DNA of 64,000 nt from Bowmanella yangjiangensis (GTDB lineage: Bacteria > Pseudomonadota > Gammaproteobacteria > Enterobacterales > Alteromonadaceae): contig NZ_JAFKCS010000007.1 in NCBI RefSeq assembly GCF_017255015.1, positions 62,292 through 126,291 of the forward strand, written 5' to 3'. Below, in pieces: positions 6,960 through 14,706 of this stretch; position 1 is the first letter of the stretch, and each line of letters starts with the position of its first letter. A program made the position numbers and the translations under genes. The notes beneath the pieces are model-generated. The model had not been told where the DNA came from. It saw nothing but the letters and a program-made list of their open reading frames with translations, and searched no databases.

Positions 6960-9485
6960 CTAACCTTTGCCTGCTTTCTTCATATCCATCCATCGCTGTC
7001 CTTGCACAGATATACAAAGTAGTTCAGACAGCTGTTGCTTTTCTTTATAATCAACTGGAAACAAATATATGTGTTGAATTATCATTTCTTTCAAAATTCG
7101 CAAGCAGACCTCATTTCCATGAAGGCTTTTTACACACTCTGATATCTGATCTATATCAATAGATTTATTGAACTGAAGTTCAATGGCTTGTCTTATGAGG
7201 TTAAACGCTGGAGTACCAGCACGCTTATCTACTTGTCTGTATACCTCTAAAGCATCTTTAGAGCCAATCGAAGACGCAATTTTTCGTGTAAAAGCATTAA
7301 TAACTCCGTAAGTTAAATGCAGATATACGTTCTCAGCTTCTTTTTCTATTTCCTTATTGGACAAATTTGGGTGCTCTGCTAACTGTGCAGATATTAGCTT
7401 CAAGATTTCATTTTTTGCAGCATCGTTTATTTTAATAAAATAATCTAAAAAACGTAGCCCAGCACTGGCACTGACTTTCGCTAAATCTTCCATCGCTTGT
7501 CTTGTGAGCGTAGCGTGTCTATTTCTTATTATCTGTCCAGCGACCTCCATCCCTTTGAATGTTTTATTTATGCTTGCCAGAATGTCCAGTGGTTCAGATT
7601 CCTCGATTTCCGTACTTCTTTCAATTCGGTCAAGGTTCTCATTTTGTTCATCTCGTTCTTTTTGAATTTCTCGCTGTTCAACTATGAGTTCTGGAATAGA
7701 CTTCATAAAGTCGTCCATAAAAGAGAGTTGTTTTTTATCAAGCCTCGCCTCATCCTGTTGCTCAAAAAGCGTTTGTAGAACTGTTTTAATGTTTTTTAAG
7801 ACCCAAGGCTCTTTAGTATGGTGAGTAATAAAGATTAGTATGTTGGCAAAGTCTTCACGGTGGAGTTTTTTTAATAGCTCTTCAAATTGGTCTCTAGTCT
7901 CTAAATTTTCGCTATACGACTCTGCTATTTTTTTTCCAACAAAGAAGTAATAAATATAAGGGTACTTAAAACCAACTGTGAGACCGTTATCTCTTAAAAC
8001 TGCATGTTCGATGAGCTTTTTTAAAACTTTTTCTCTTTTGACGGGTAAATAAACTTCGTTATATTTTTTAAAAAAAATATCAATTTGGGATAAATTCAGT
8101 TCTTCTTGGCTAGTAAATATTTTCCACGCCAACTCGGTAAGCACATTCAAATACTTGTCAAAGTCTTGTTTACTAATATTAGCATTGTCAAATGATTGAT
8201 AGATGAGTTGCTGATAGCAGTGTCCGAAAGAAGTTAGTTCCAAATCAAGTTTAGAATTGGCTTCAAACATTTGTAGAAGCATCAATACATAGATTGGTTT
8301 TGGTGGTACTATATTTTTTTTAATTACAGTGTTGAGATTATTCTTTAATTCGTCACATTTTGAATAAAGTTCTTTTTCTTCAATGCTCTCTTCCACGCCT
8401 AACGAAATCCATTTTTGTATAAGTTCTTCTCTTTTTTTATTGCCTAATCCTAATAATTCAACTCGTTCATGTTCATCAAGAGACGGAATATCTCCACTGA
8501 TATAACTATACGAACTATGGCACGTCACAAATGTGAATTGAGTTATTTTGTTTAATTGATCTAAAAATGCAGATTTGAATTTTTTATTAAGCCCAATTTC
8601 ATCAATATTATCTACTAGCACCATAATTTCTTTGTGACTTAGAAAAGTATCGTAATCTAAGTTTACATATTGAGACCCCAAACGCTTCTTTATTTCTTCT
8701 TCAACCGATGCTTTTTTAACTTCAGGTGCGTTTATGTAAACGGGCAAGTAACCTTTCTTAAGTGAACTGCGATATATATACTTGAGTAAAGACGTTTTTC
8801 CCTGTTGTTCTTCACCTGAAATAAGATAGTGGCCCATATGGTTTAACATATAGTTTGCACTTTTAATATTGACTAGGTCATTCGTGCTCTCAAGTTCGAC
8901 ATCAGGTACAACGAATATACCTTCCAGCAGCACTCTATCTACTCTTCTATGAGTCAAGACAATCTCAGTATCTGATAACCATTCTAGGTTTTCTTGTGAA
9001 GGTCCTGTTAACACCTCAATTCCGGTTTGTATTTCCAGTTTAGGTTTGAATTCATTGATATGTTTTTTAATCGATTGTACGACGTTTAACCAAGCCTCAT
9101 CGCGATCTTCCCATCTTGTTATTGGTTTAGCATCCTTAGGTGCAGCTTGGAATTTTGAAAACTCACAGTCTTCCCAATCACAAGGTCGCACCACAATTGA
9201 AATAATCTGCGCTGTACCTTCTTTTTGTCGCTCCATAGCTCTTTTGACTTCAACGTCAAAACAGTATTCTGACGCTAAAAAGCTCGGGCTTACAAGAAAG
9301 ATAATAATATCAGCAGACTCTAAATTCTGGTCAATCTCGTTCTTCCAATCATCGCTGACATGAATCTTCCTATCATGCCAACATTCAATTACACCGTTTC
9401 TTTGCATCATCGATAAATGATCACCGAAATCTTCTCTGTGATCTTCGTCACGATGTGAATAACTGATGAAAACCTTTTTACTCAT
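6960..9485 (-). CDS. TIR-STAND (NACHT-like) NTPase, putative antiphage defence protein
   Basis: The 841-residue protein has three parts. Residues 1-115 form a TIR domain (KVFISYSHRDEDH at the start; LVSPSFLASEYCFDVEV with the catalytic-position Glu79), which in bacterial relatives hydrolyses NAD+. Residues about 200-480 form a P-loop STAND/NACHT-like NTPase: Walker A GEEQQGKTS at 224-232 and Walker B VLVDNIDE at 289-296. The C-terminal 350 residues are helical, with a charged segment near 590-620 (IQKERDEQNENLDRIERS) that may be coiled coil, and no clear repeats. The start has AGGA six to seven bases upstream. It is AT-rich compared with its neighbours and lies in an island with integron and recombinase remnants. 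By analogy with TIR-NLR systems it should sense a phage component and trigger NAD+ depletion; this is inference. It appears to be a single-gene system. Confidence 0.88.
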   Translation of the reverse strand: MSKKVFISYSHRDEDHREDFGDHLSMMQRNGVIECWHDRKIHVSDDWKNEIDQNLESADIIIFLVSPSFLASEYCFDVEVKRAMERQKEGTAQIISIVVRPCDWEDCEFSKFQAAPKDAKPITRWEDRDEAWLNVVQSIKKHINEFKPKLEIQTGIEVLTGPSQENLEWLSDTEIVLTHRRVDRVLLEGIFVVPDVELESTNDLVNIKSANYMLNHMGHYLISGEEQQGKTSLLKYIYRSSLKKGYLPVYINAPEVKKASVEEEIKKRLGSQYVNLDYDTFLSHKEIMVLVDNIDEIGLNKKFKSAFLDQLNKITQFTFVTCHSSYSYISGDIPSLDEHERVELLGLGNKKREELIQKWISLGVEESIEEKELYSKCDELKNNLNTVIKKNIVPPKPIYVLMLLQMFEANSKLDLELTSFGHCYQQLIYQSFDNANISKQDFDKYLNVLTELAWKIFTSQEELNLSQIDIFFKKYNEVYLPVKREKVLKKLIEHAVLRDNGLTVGFKYPYIYYFFVGKKIAESYSENLETRDQFEELLKKLHREDFANILIFITHHTKEPWVLKNIKTVLQTLFEQQDEARLDKKQLSFMDDFMKSIPELIVEQREIQKERDEQNENLDRIERSTEIEESEPLDILASINKTFKGMEVAGQIIRNRHATLTRQAMEDLAKVSASAGLRFLDYFIKINDAAKNEILKLISAQLAEHPNLSNKEIEKEAENVYLHLTYGVINAFTRKIASSIGSKDALEVYRQVDKRAGTPAFNLIRQAIELQFNKSIDIDQISECVKSLHGNEVCLRILKEMIIQHIYLFPVDYKEKQQLSELLCISVQGQRWMDMKKAGKG

Positions 9486-9956
9486 CGTATTTCCTTAAAC
9501 GAGATTTTGCATTTATCCGTCAATAATTGCTTAACTAGTATGTTTTACTTTTTTTAATCAGTAAGTTGTTGCTGAAGTATTTTAATTTTTGATTTGCAAA
9601 ATCACTTATAATGCTCATTAGGGTATATTCAAAAATCACAAGAAGGACAACTTTGATTCTGTTTAAATATTTACAGTATCTAATCACAACACTTGTATGA
9701 TGTTCCTTCGATTTCATAACCACCCAATTTGCCGTTGAGCTCACCTTTTCACACTCACTAATCTTCATTCAATTGGGTATCGTGGTTCGTCCGCTTTGGG
9801 GCGAAACTCGACCTTAAATGAGATTATCAAACAGTTTCCGATATGTCTGCAATTTGCTCGTTGATAGAAGTGGGCTTTTTGTAATGCCAAATTCCGCTTT
9901 ACGTACGGAGCAGCCCAACAGCGAGCACTGAAGGGCATCAAAAGACAAGGAACAGA
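9486..9956. other. non-coding gap inside the island
   Basis: About 470 bases without a supportable gene. The part next to the TIR-STAND gene is very AT-rich and should hold its promoter (on the minus strand). The part at 9780-9960 is less AT-rich, with short open frames that look random, and contains stretches such as CCGCTTTGGGGCGAAACTCGACC that resemble the debris often seen between accessory cassettes. Confidence 0.5.
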
Positions 9957-10027
9957 CGTTTAATACCGCGATTTGCGGCAAATGGAGCGCTGTTGAAAAA
10001 TTGTGCGACAACAGCGTCTTCTTAACT
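9957..10027 (-). repeat. attC-like integron recombination site (degenerate)
   Basis: Read on the minus strand, this 71-base site starts with AGTTAAG overlapping the stop region of the GNAT-like gene and aligns with the clear attC at 11257-11327: both share AAG, TGTTGTCG, TTTTTC and GCGCTCC blocks in the same order and spacing, and both are 71 bases. It holds a GCTGTTG/CAACAGC stem. The distal core box reads TATTAAA instead of GTTAGA, so it is probably no longer recombinogenic. It marks the GNAT-like gene as a captured cassette. Confidence 0.6.
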
Positions 10028-10790
10028 ATGTGCATAAAAGATCAAGGTGATGCAGTTTACCTTTCTCTCCTTCATCGTAACCGACACAGGAAAAATTAAA
10101 CTTCTTAACTAATCTGATGCCGTCTTCGGTGACGGGGCGTGTAAATACGTCTTTTGTACCTTTTTGTTTAAGTATTTCAACTTGATTCAACATTTTATGC
10201 AGAACTGCACCTTTAGACTTAAAACCTTTCGCCGCAATAGCACCAACATATACAGACTTTGGATTCCGCTCTTTGCTTATGTGGGTTGTTGTAATTGATT
10301 GTCCTGTAATTTGTTCTTCTTTTAGAAGTTTGACTGCGTCTGCCTTGAGGGGAATAATGCAGAAGTATCCTCTTATAGGGTCCCGCTTTCCTTCACCCTT
10401 TCTCCTAAGTACCCAAAAGATATTGGGGTTTATTTTATACCAAGCTTTCATTTGATTAACTGAAGACACGCCTCCTTCAAATAGATCCTCACCCATATTG
10501 AAAATAAACTTTAACTCCATGCTGGATGCAGGCCTAGCCATATAAATAGGATCTAAAAAATCTGGAAGAGCATCTATTAAGCGGCTGTACAAAAACAAGA
10601 ACACCCATAAAGCCCATCTTGAAAATATCAGCGCAATTCCAATTATGAATAATATGAAACCTAGATACCCGCACACCTGATCGATGGATAAGCCTACAAT
10701 TGAAAAGCCTATATCCTTGACTGTTTGCAGGGAAGATGCGCCAAACAGACAACCTGATACTGCCAATAGTCCTAAAGCAAAAGCGGTCAT
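10026..10790 (-). CDS. membrane-anchored GNAT-like acetyltransferase (cassette gene)
   Basis: The 254-residue protein has hydrophobic segments at about residues 2-20 and 38-70 (two or three membrane passes) and then a soluble domain of about 170 residues. That domain shows a GNAT-like layout: VYVGAIAAKGFKSKGAVLHKML resembles the acetyl-CoA motif A strand-loop-helix, and IRLVKKFNFSCVGYD resembles the end of the fold. AGGAATATT precedes the ATG. Its stop codon abuts an attC-like site and GTTAG lies 31 bases before its start (10821-10825, minus), the expected edges of an integron cassette. Substrate is unknown. It is read in the same direction as the TIR-STAND gene, but over 500 bases separate them. 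Confidence 0.65.
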   Translation of the reverse strand: MTAFALGLLAVSGCLFGASSLQTVKDIGFSIVGLSIDQVCGYLGFILFIIGIALIFSRWALWVFLFLYSRLIDALPDFLDPIYMARPASSMELKFIFNMGEDLFEGGVSSVNQMKAWYKINPNIFWVLRRKGEGKRDPIRGYFCIIPLKADAVKLLKEEQITGQSITTTHISKERNPKSVYVGAIAAKGFKSKGAVLHKMLNQVEILKQKGTKDVFTRPVTEDGIRLVKKFNFSCVGYDEGEKGKLHHLDLLCT

Positions 10791-10825
10791 AATATTCCTT
10801 ATTCGATCTGTCCATAAGAGCTAAC

Positions 10826-10949
10826 AGGTTATTACTGAGATCACATAGTAACAACCTTTTCAACTGAAAAAACATATTCTGTGTTTTTATGGGAAAGATA
10901 AAATGTCTGCTTCACGTACACTGGGGCTGCACAGACAGCCCCGTACAGC
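10826..10949. other. intergenic stretch with hairpin
   Basis: Separates the GNAT-like cassette from the recombinase remnant. A 7-bp perfect stem (GGGGCTG/CAGCCCC, 10923-10942) lies just downstream of the recombinase stop on the minus strand and may be its old terminator, although no T-run follows it. Confidence 0.5.
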
Positions 10950-11057
10950 CTAGACTTCAATAGATTCCGATATTTCCAAAGCGTCGTCCACTTCAATACC
11001 TAAGTAGCGGACAGTGCTCTCTAGCTTCTTGCGGCCAAGCAAGAGTTGCACTACCCG
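10950..11057 (-). pseudogene. C-terminal remnant of a phage/transposon-type tyrosine recombinase
   Basis: A 35-codon open fragment reads LRVVQLLLGRKKLESTVR followed by YLGIEVDDALEISE and a TAG stop. This matches the end of a common proteobacterial tyrosine-integrase group, in which the usual text is QLLLGHTKLESTVRYLG, with the nucleophile Tyr retained in VRYLG. The conserved His of the LLGH motif is Arg here. Everything upstream is gone, with a stop seven codons before it. It is not the IntI-type end. It is the only recombinase trace in the island. Confidence 0.7.
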
Positions 11058-11144
11058 AAGATTTTTGTTTTTTATAGATCAGATAGGGTTTGGATCGGTC
11101 AGGGTCAGAGTTGTTGAAACTTTGTTTTCCTGAATAGCAATTAA
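11058..11144. other. junction sequence with GGATCGG...GGGTCAG motif
   Basis: Short junction between recombinase and cassette remnants. GGATCGG (11092-11098) and GGGTCAG (11102-11108) recur in the same order at 11734-11758 on the far side of the cassette block, hinting at a mobile element flanking or interrupting the cassettes. Confidence 0.4.
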
Positions 11145-11261
11145 CCTGACTTCGTTGATCCCAAAATAGAAGACGGCTATAAGTTAAAATGTGATCACTG
11201 TGGAACAGAATATACATTTGAAATGATTCTGCTGGGTATGCCCGTTGGGCAACAAAGTTAA
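11145..11261 (+). pseudogene. truncated cassette gene, 3' end (CDHCG zinc-ribbon-like)
   Basis: An open fragment of 38 codons runs from just after an in-frame stop to a TAA that overlaps the first core box of the attC site. It contains YKLKCDHCGTEYTFEM, half of a possible zinc ribbon, and ends GMPVGQQS. No start codon or ribosome site is present, so the 5' part of the gene has been lost. The stop-in-attC arrangement is the usual one for integron cassettes. Function unknown. Confidence 0.6.
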
Positions 11262-11327
11262 CAAGCGCATGTTGTCGGACTGGTTTTCCGCTGCGCTCCA
11301 AACCAGCCCCAAACGCGGGCGTTAGAG
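11257..11327 (+). repeat. integron attC recombination site
   Basis: A 71-base site from GTTAAC (11257-11262) to GCGTTAG (11319-11325). The inner arms CTGGTTT and AAACCAG (11279-11285 and 11299-11305) pair perfectly around a 13-base loop, and the outer AACAAGCGC pairs with GCGGGCGTT with bulges. The first core box overlaps the stop of one gene fragment and the second lies 15 bases before the start of the next gene, exactly as between two integron cassettes. No integron integrase is visible, so this is a detached (CALIN-like) remnant. Confidence 0.85.
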
Positions 11328-11341
11328 GGAAGGAGAACGTG

Positions 11342-11728
11342 ATGAGCAAGAAGTCGATTGAACATCTCTCTTGGAAGGATGCAACACCGCCACAGAGGTT
11401 GACTTTTTATGCACGAGCGCCGAACTCTCCAGGAATCTATGAGCTTGGCGTGAAGACACAGAGCGAGTTCTCTCCAAAGTACCTTGGCTCAGCCGCCGAT
11501 CAGAGCCTCAGAGATAGACTTAGCCAGCATTTCCGAAAGAGTCACAACGACAATGTCGAACTTATCAAGACACGAGTGTGGTTTCGGTGCATTCCGACAG
11601 TCAGTGGCGAAGAGGCTCGGTATTTGGAGGGGCATTACCTAGCGGCGTTCCGAGGAGATTATCCATGGAACAAACGCCATGAATGGTCACAGATGTTCAT
11701 ACTTGAGGACATTCGTGAATCCCTCTAA
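11342..11728 (+). CDS. GIY-YIG-like nuclease-fold protein (cassette gene)
   Basis: The 128-residue product shows the GIY-YIG pattern: PGIYELG, then KYLGSAADQSLRDRLSQHF, a conserved Glu in ARYLEGHYL and an Asn in PWNKR. Such domains cut DNA in homing endonucleases, UvrC and Slx1 or act in small restriction-like proteins. AAGGAG lies six bases before the ATG; a GTG one codon upstream is less likely. The gene begins 15 bases after an attC and its TAA sits in CTCTAAC (11723-11729), the complement of the upstream GTTAGAG box, so its own attC began there but is truncated after about seven bases. Confidence 0.7.
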   Translation: MSKKSIEHLSWKDATPPQRLTFYARAPNSPGIYELGVKTQSEFSPKYLGSAADQSLRDRLSQHFRKSHNDNVELIKTRVWFRCIPTVSGEEARYLEGHYLAAFRGDYPWNKRHEWSQMFILEDIRESL

Positions 11729-12022
11729 CTTGGGGATCGGGATGATCAACGGGGTCAGGTTCATTGATATTCCATGCCCGCTGCTTGCTTTGTATGACTT
11801 CAGCTTCCAAAACCCGTTCTAGTGTGGCAGTTAGATTAATTTGTAAATTTTTATATTTTTATAAATTGTTGTGTTTAAAGGGTTTTGTTGCATTTTTGGA
11901 GGCTTGTATTGAATAATTTGTGCATCGTCAGCGCCTCGCTTACTGAATGCCTACATGATAAACAGAAGGCTCAAATACGAACCTCGGTCCTTCAATATGA
12001 AGTCAGCATGACCAGTTGCCAA
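11729..12022. other. island right edge, no gene
   Basis: About 290 bases with no supportable gene. It begins with GGATCGG and GGGTCAGG motifs (11734-11758) similar to the left flank of the cassette block, and then a very AT-rich tract (11830-11880). The GGGGTCAGGTTCATTGAT stretch resembles ends seen near REP-associated transposases, from memory only. The core genome resumes with the serine hydrolase gene. Confidence 0.4.
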
Positions 12023-13471
12023 TTAATGTTTCTCAAAAATCAGTTTTTCCCCGCGAAAATCCTGAACTTCCATTTCTTGTACTTGCCCCTGCTCATTCTG
12101 GCGGAAGTGCAGCGAAAAAGGGTAGTAATTGCGGCCGCTGAAGCTACCTTTCTCTGGTAGTGGCTCAAGAGGGATTTCTTCCAGACGGAAGTGTCTGAGC
12201 CAAAGCTGTGCCCCTTTTAGTTGCACCTCAAAGGTTGAATTTAATTCAGTGCTGTAAAAATGCCCTTGGTATTGAGCTAGGTCTGTTTCAGCCACTGCTT
12301 CGGATTTCGTTGCCGGGGGCGTCGGAATAGTGGCCGCCTCTTCGTGAAGAGGGAGCATCTTGTCAGCCACGAGGATTTCTAATAGCTTCATTCCCATCGG
12401 GAAGGCGACAAAATGGGGGCTATTGCTTAATACTATGATGCTTAAATCTTCCTGTGGAAATCGCCCGAAAAAGGATCGGAAGAAAGCATCTCCTCCCGTA
12501 TGAATGTAAGTTTCAATACCACGATAGTTCCGGTAGAACTGTCCCTTAGCATGTTGAATGTTCATATCTTTGGACAGCAGGGCAGGGGTACCGTCGTCGA
12601 GGGTGGCAAGTGCATTAAATTTTTGCAACAACGCCGGGTTGCCGATCTTTGGTTTCTGAAAATTGGCGTTCCATTTTGCTAGGTCTTCTGCGGTGGTATA
12701 AAGGGCCGTTGAGCCAACATAAGCGGCATTTAGTTTTTCTTTTTTAAACTTGCCATCTTCAAAATCATACGAATAGGCGCGATTTTTTATCAGCCTTTCA
12801 TTGTCGTCATAAAATTGAGATTGCTGCATGCCAAGCGGCTCAAAAATATTTTTTCGCGTAAAATCGGCAAAGGATTCCCCCGAAACCCGTGCCACAATTT
12901 CAGCAAGTAAAACGTAGTTAGCATTAGAGTAACGAAAAGCGCTGCCACTCTCAAAATTCAAAGCAGTTTGTCGGCTCAGTAGCTGAAGCACATGTGCTGT
13001 ACTGATGTAGTCGTCCATTCGCCAGCCGGCGAAGCTCAGCAAAGCCAGTGGTTCTTTCAAGCCACTGGTGTGGTAACAGAGGTGTTTAATCGTGATGGGC
13101 TTACCAAACTTGGGTAGTTCAGGCAGGTAGCGGCGAATATCGTCGTCGAGCGAGAGTTTTCCTTGCTCTGCCAGCAGATAGATCGCAAAAGCCGTGAATT
13201 GTTTAGAAACGGATCCAACATTAAACACCGTTTGGGGAGTTATCGGAATACCATATTCTAAGTTTGCCAGACCATAGCCTCTGCGGAAAATCACCTCTCC
13301 GTTCCTGACGATGACCACTGCTACTCCGGGAGTGTTGTCAGTGTAACTGGCAAACAAACTATCGATGTCTGTTTCAGGAACCTGAGGCTGAGCTATTACC
13401 GGGCAAAGTGGCAGATACAGAAGCGCAAGAAGCGCCATTAACTTAAGCGATGTTGTGATGGCAATGTTCAT
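12023..13471 (-). CDS. serine beta-lactamase-like hydrolase (class C/PBP4* family), exported
   Basis: The 482-residue precursor has a signal peptide (MNIAITTSLKLMALLALLYL, cleavage near VIAQ-PQ) and a class C/AmpH-like domain: SVSK (the nucleophile SxxK), YSN (YxN) and HTGG in the place of KTG. A C-terminal beta domain of about 100 residues follows, as in many esterase/D-aminopeptidase relatives. It should act in the periplasm on peptidoglycan peptides, D-amino peptides or esters. The ATG at 13471 has AAGG five bases upstream; an in-frame upstream ATG lacks this and would hide the signal peptide. It borders the island, facing away from lipA. Not necessarily a resistance enzyme. Confidence 0.85.
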   Translation of the reverse strand: MNIAITTSLKLMALLALLYLPLCPVIAQPQVPETDIDSLFASYTDNTPGVAVVIVRNGEVIFRRGYGLANLEYGIPITPQTVFNVGSVSKQFTAFAIYLLAEQGKLSLDDDIRRYLPELPKFGKPITIKHLCYHTSGLKEPLALLSFAGWRMDDYISTAHVLQLLSRQTALNFESGSAFRYSNANYVLLAEIVARVSGESFADFTRKNIFEPLGMQQSQFYDDNERLIKNRAYSYDFEDGKFKKEKLNAAYVGSTALYTTAEDLAKWNANFQKPKIGNPALLQKFNALATLDDGTPALLSKDMNIQHAKGQFYRNYRGIETYIHTGGDAFFRSFFGRFPQEDLSIIVLSNSPHFVAFPMGMKLLEILVADKMLPLHEEAATIPTPPATKSEAVAETDLAQYQGHFYSTELNSTFEVQLKGAQLWLRHFRLEEIPLEPLPEKGSFSGRNYYPFSLHFRQNEQGQVQEMEVQDFRGEKLIFEKH

Positions 13472-13694
13472 AAAAACCTTGAGCAGCCTGAATAGGTTAC
13501 CGCAGAATCTGCGCACGATAATATTGCCATGTTATCGCTCGTCGCTGATTTATTAAACACTTTATGGTTTGCAGACGATCTGCAATTACTGACGCCCCCC
13601 GAAGGGCAACTGGCAGGATAATCGAGTGGACTGGCGTCTTACAAAAACAAGAATGTTATTGAAACAACATAGGAAACTGATTATACAGTAAAAT

Positions 13695-13727
13695 CAAAAG
13701 GGGCTAAGCGCCTAGCACCTAACCCCT
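13695..13727 (-). terminator. probable terminator of the lipB-lipA unit
   Basis: AGGGG/CCCCT arms (13699-13703 and 13723-13727) with partly paired interior, followed on the minus strand by TTTTGATTTT. It lies 14 bases past the lipA stop. The sequence next to it repeats the CCTCACACCTAAC motif found at the four-helix-bundle element near mltD. Confidence 0.6.
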
Positions 13728-13740
13728 CACACCTAACGAT

Positions 13741-14706
13741 TTATTTAACTTCTTCCCCGGCAGCCTGGCGGTCGGCATGGTAGCTTGAACGTACCATAGG
13801 GCCGCAGGCGGCGTGGCTAAAGCCTAGCTCGTAGGCGGTGTCACGCAGGGAGTCGAACTCATCCGGATGGACATAACGTTTCACTGGATAGTGGTGACGA
13901 CTGGGTTGCAGATACTGGCCCAGGGTCAGCATATCCACCTTATGTTCACGCAGGTCTTTTAGCACTTCGGCCATTTCCTGCTGGTTTTCACCCATCCCCA
14001 TCATCAGACCCGATTTGGTCATGATTTCTGGGTGCTGCTCTTTAAACTTACGCAGCAGCTCCAGTGACCATTTGTAGTTAGCGCCAGGGCGGCACTCACG
14101 GTACAAACGCGGGATGGTTTCCAGGTTGTGGTTAAACACATCCGGTACGCCGCTTTTAAAGATTTCCAACGCGGTATCCATACGGCCGCGGAAGTCCGGC
14201 ACCAACACTTCAATTTTGGTGCTGGGACTGTGTTTGCGAATGGCATTAATACAGTCGACAAAATGCTGGGCGCCACCGTCACGCAGATCGTCACGGTCTA
14301 CCGAGGTGATCACCACGTATTTCAGCTTCATTTCGGCAATCGTAGTGGCCAGCTTTTCCGGCTCTTCGGCGCTCGGCGGTAGCGGCTTACCATGGGCCAC
14401 ATCGCAGAACGGGCAACGGCGGGTACAAATATCGCCGAGGATCATAAAAGTGGCAGTGCCGTGGGTAAAACACTCAGACAGGTTAGGGCAGCTGGCCTCT
14501 TCACACACCGAGTGCAGGTTGTTCTTACGCATAATGTTTTTAATGCGATCGATACCTTCGGTACTGGAGGGCAGCTTGATTTTGATCCAGTCGGGTTTAC
14601 GCAGCATCTGTTCCCGTTCGGTGGGGATGATGGTGACAGGAATATGTTTCATCTTGTCTTCGTCGCGCAGTTTTACCCCTGCTTCGACACGTACTGCTTT
14701 AGTCAT
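13741..14706 (-). CDS. lipA: lipoyl synthase
   Basis: The 321-residue radical-SAM enzyme inserts two sulfurs into protein-bound octanoyl groups. Both cluster motifs are present: [12 protein letters not shown] for the auxiliary cluster and CTRRCPFC for the radical-SAM cluster, plus the C-terminal RSSYHAD serine ligand. The ATG at 14706 has GGAAGG five bases upstream and overlaps the lipB 3' end by 8 bases, so translation is coupled with lipB. Length matches E. coli LipA (321). Confidence 0.98.
   Translation of the reverse strand: MTKAVRVEAGVKLRDEDKMKHIPVTIIPTEREQMLRKPDWIKIKLPSSTEGIDRIKNIMRKNNLHSVCEEASCPNLSECFTHGTATFMILGDICTRRCPFCDVAHGKPLPPSAEEPEKLATTIAEMKLKYVVITSVDRDDLRDGGAQHFVDCINAIRKHSPSTKIEVLVPDFRGRMDTALEIFKSGVPDVFNHNLETIPRLYRECRPGANYKWSLELLRKFKEQHPEIMTKSGLMMGMGENQQEMAEVLKDLREHKVDMLTLGQYLQPSRHHYPVKRYVHPDEFDSLRDTAYELGFSHAACGPMVRSSYHADRQAAGEEVK

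Noticed and set aside
9535-10035. Small open frames of 77 and 73 codons between the TIR-STAND and GNAT-like genes
   Set aside because: The second runs through the attC-like site and neither has a convincing start or motif.
10950-11057. Integron integrase IntI end
   Set aside because: The C-terminal text belongs to another tyrosine-recombinase group; the IntI-type ending is absent.
12023-13471. Antibiotic-resistance AmpC
   Set aside because: HTGG in place of KTG and an extra C-terminal domain point to a general serine hydrolase, not a dedicated beta-lactamase.
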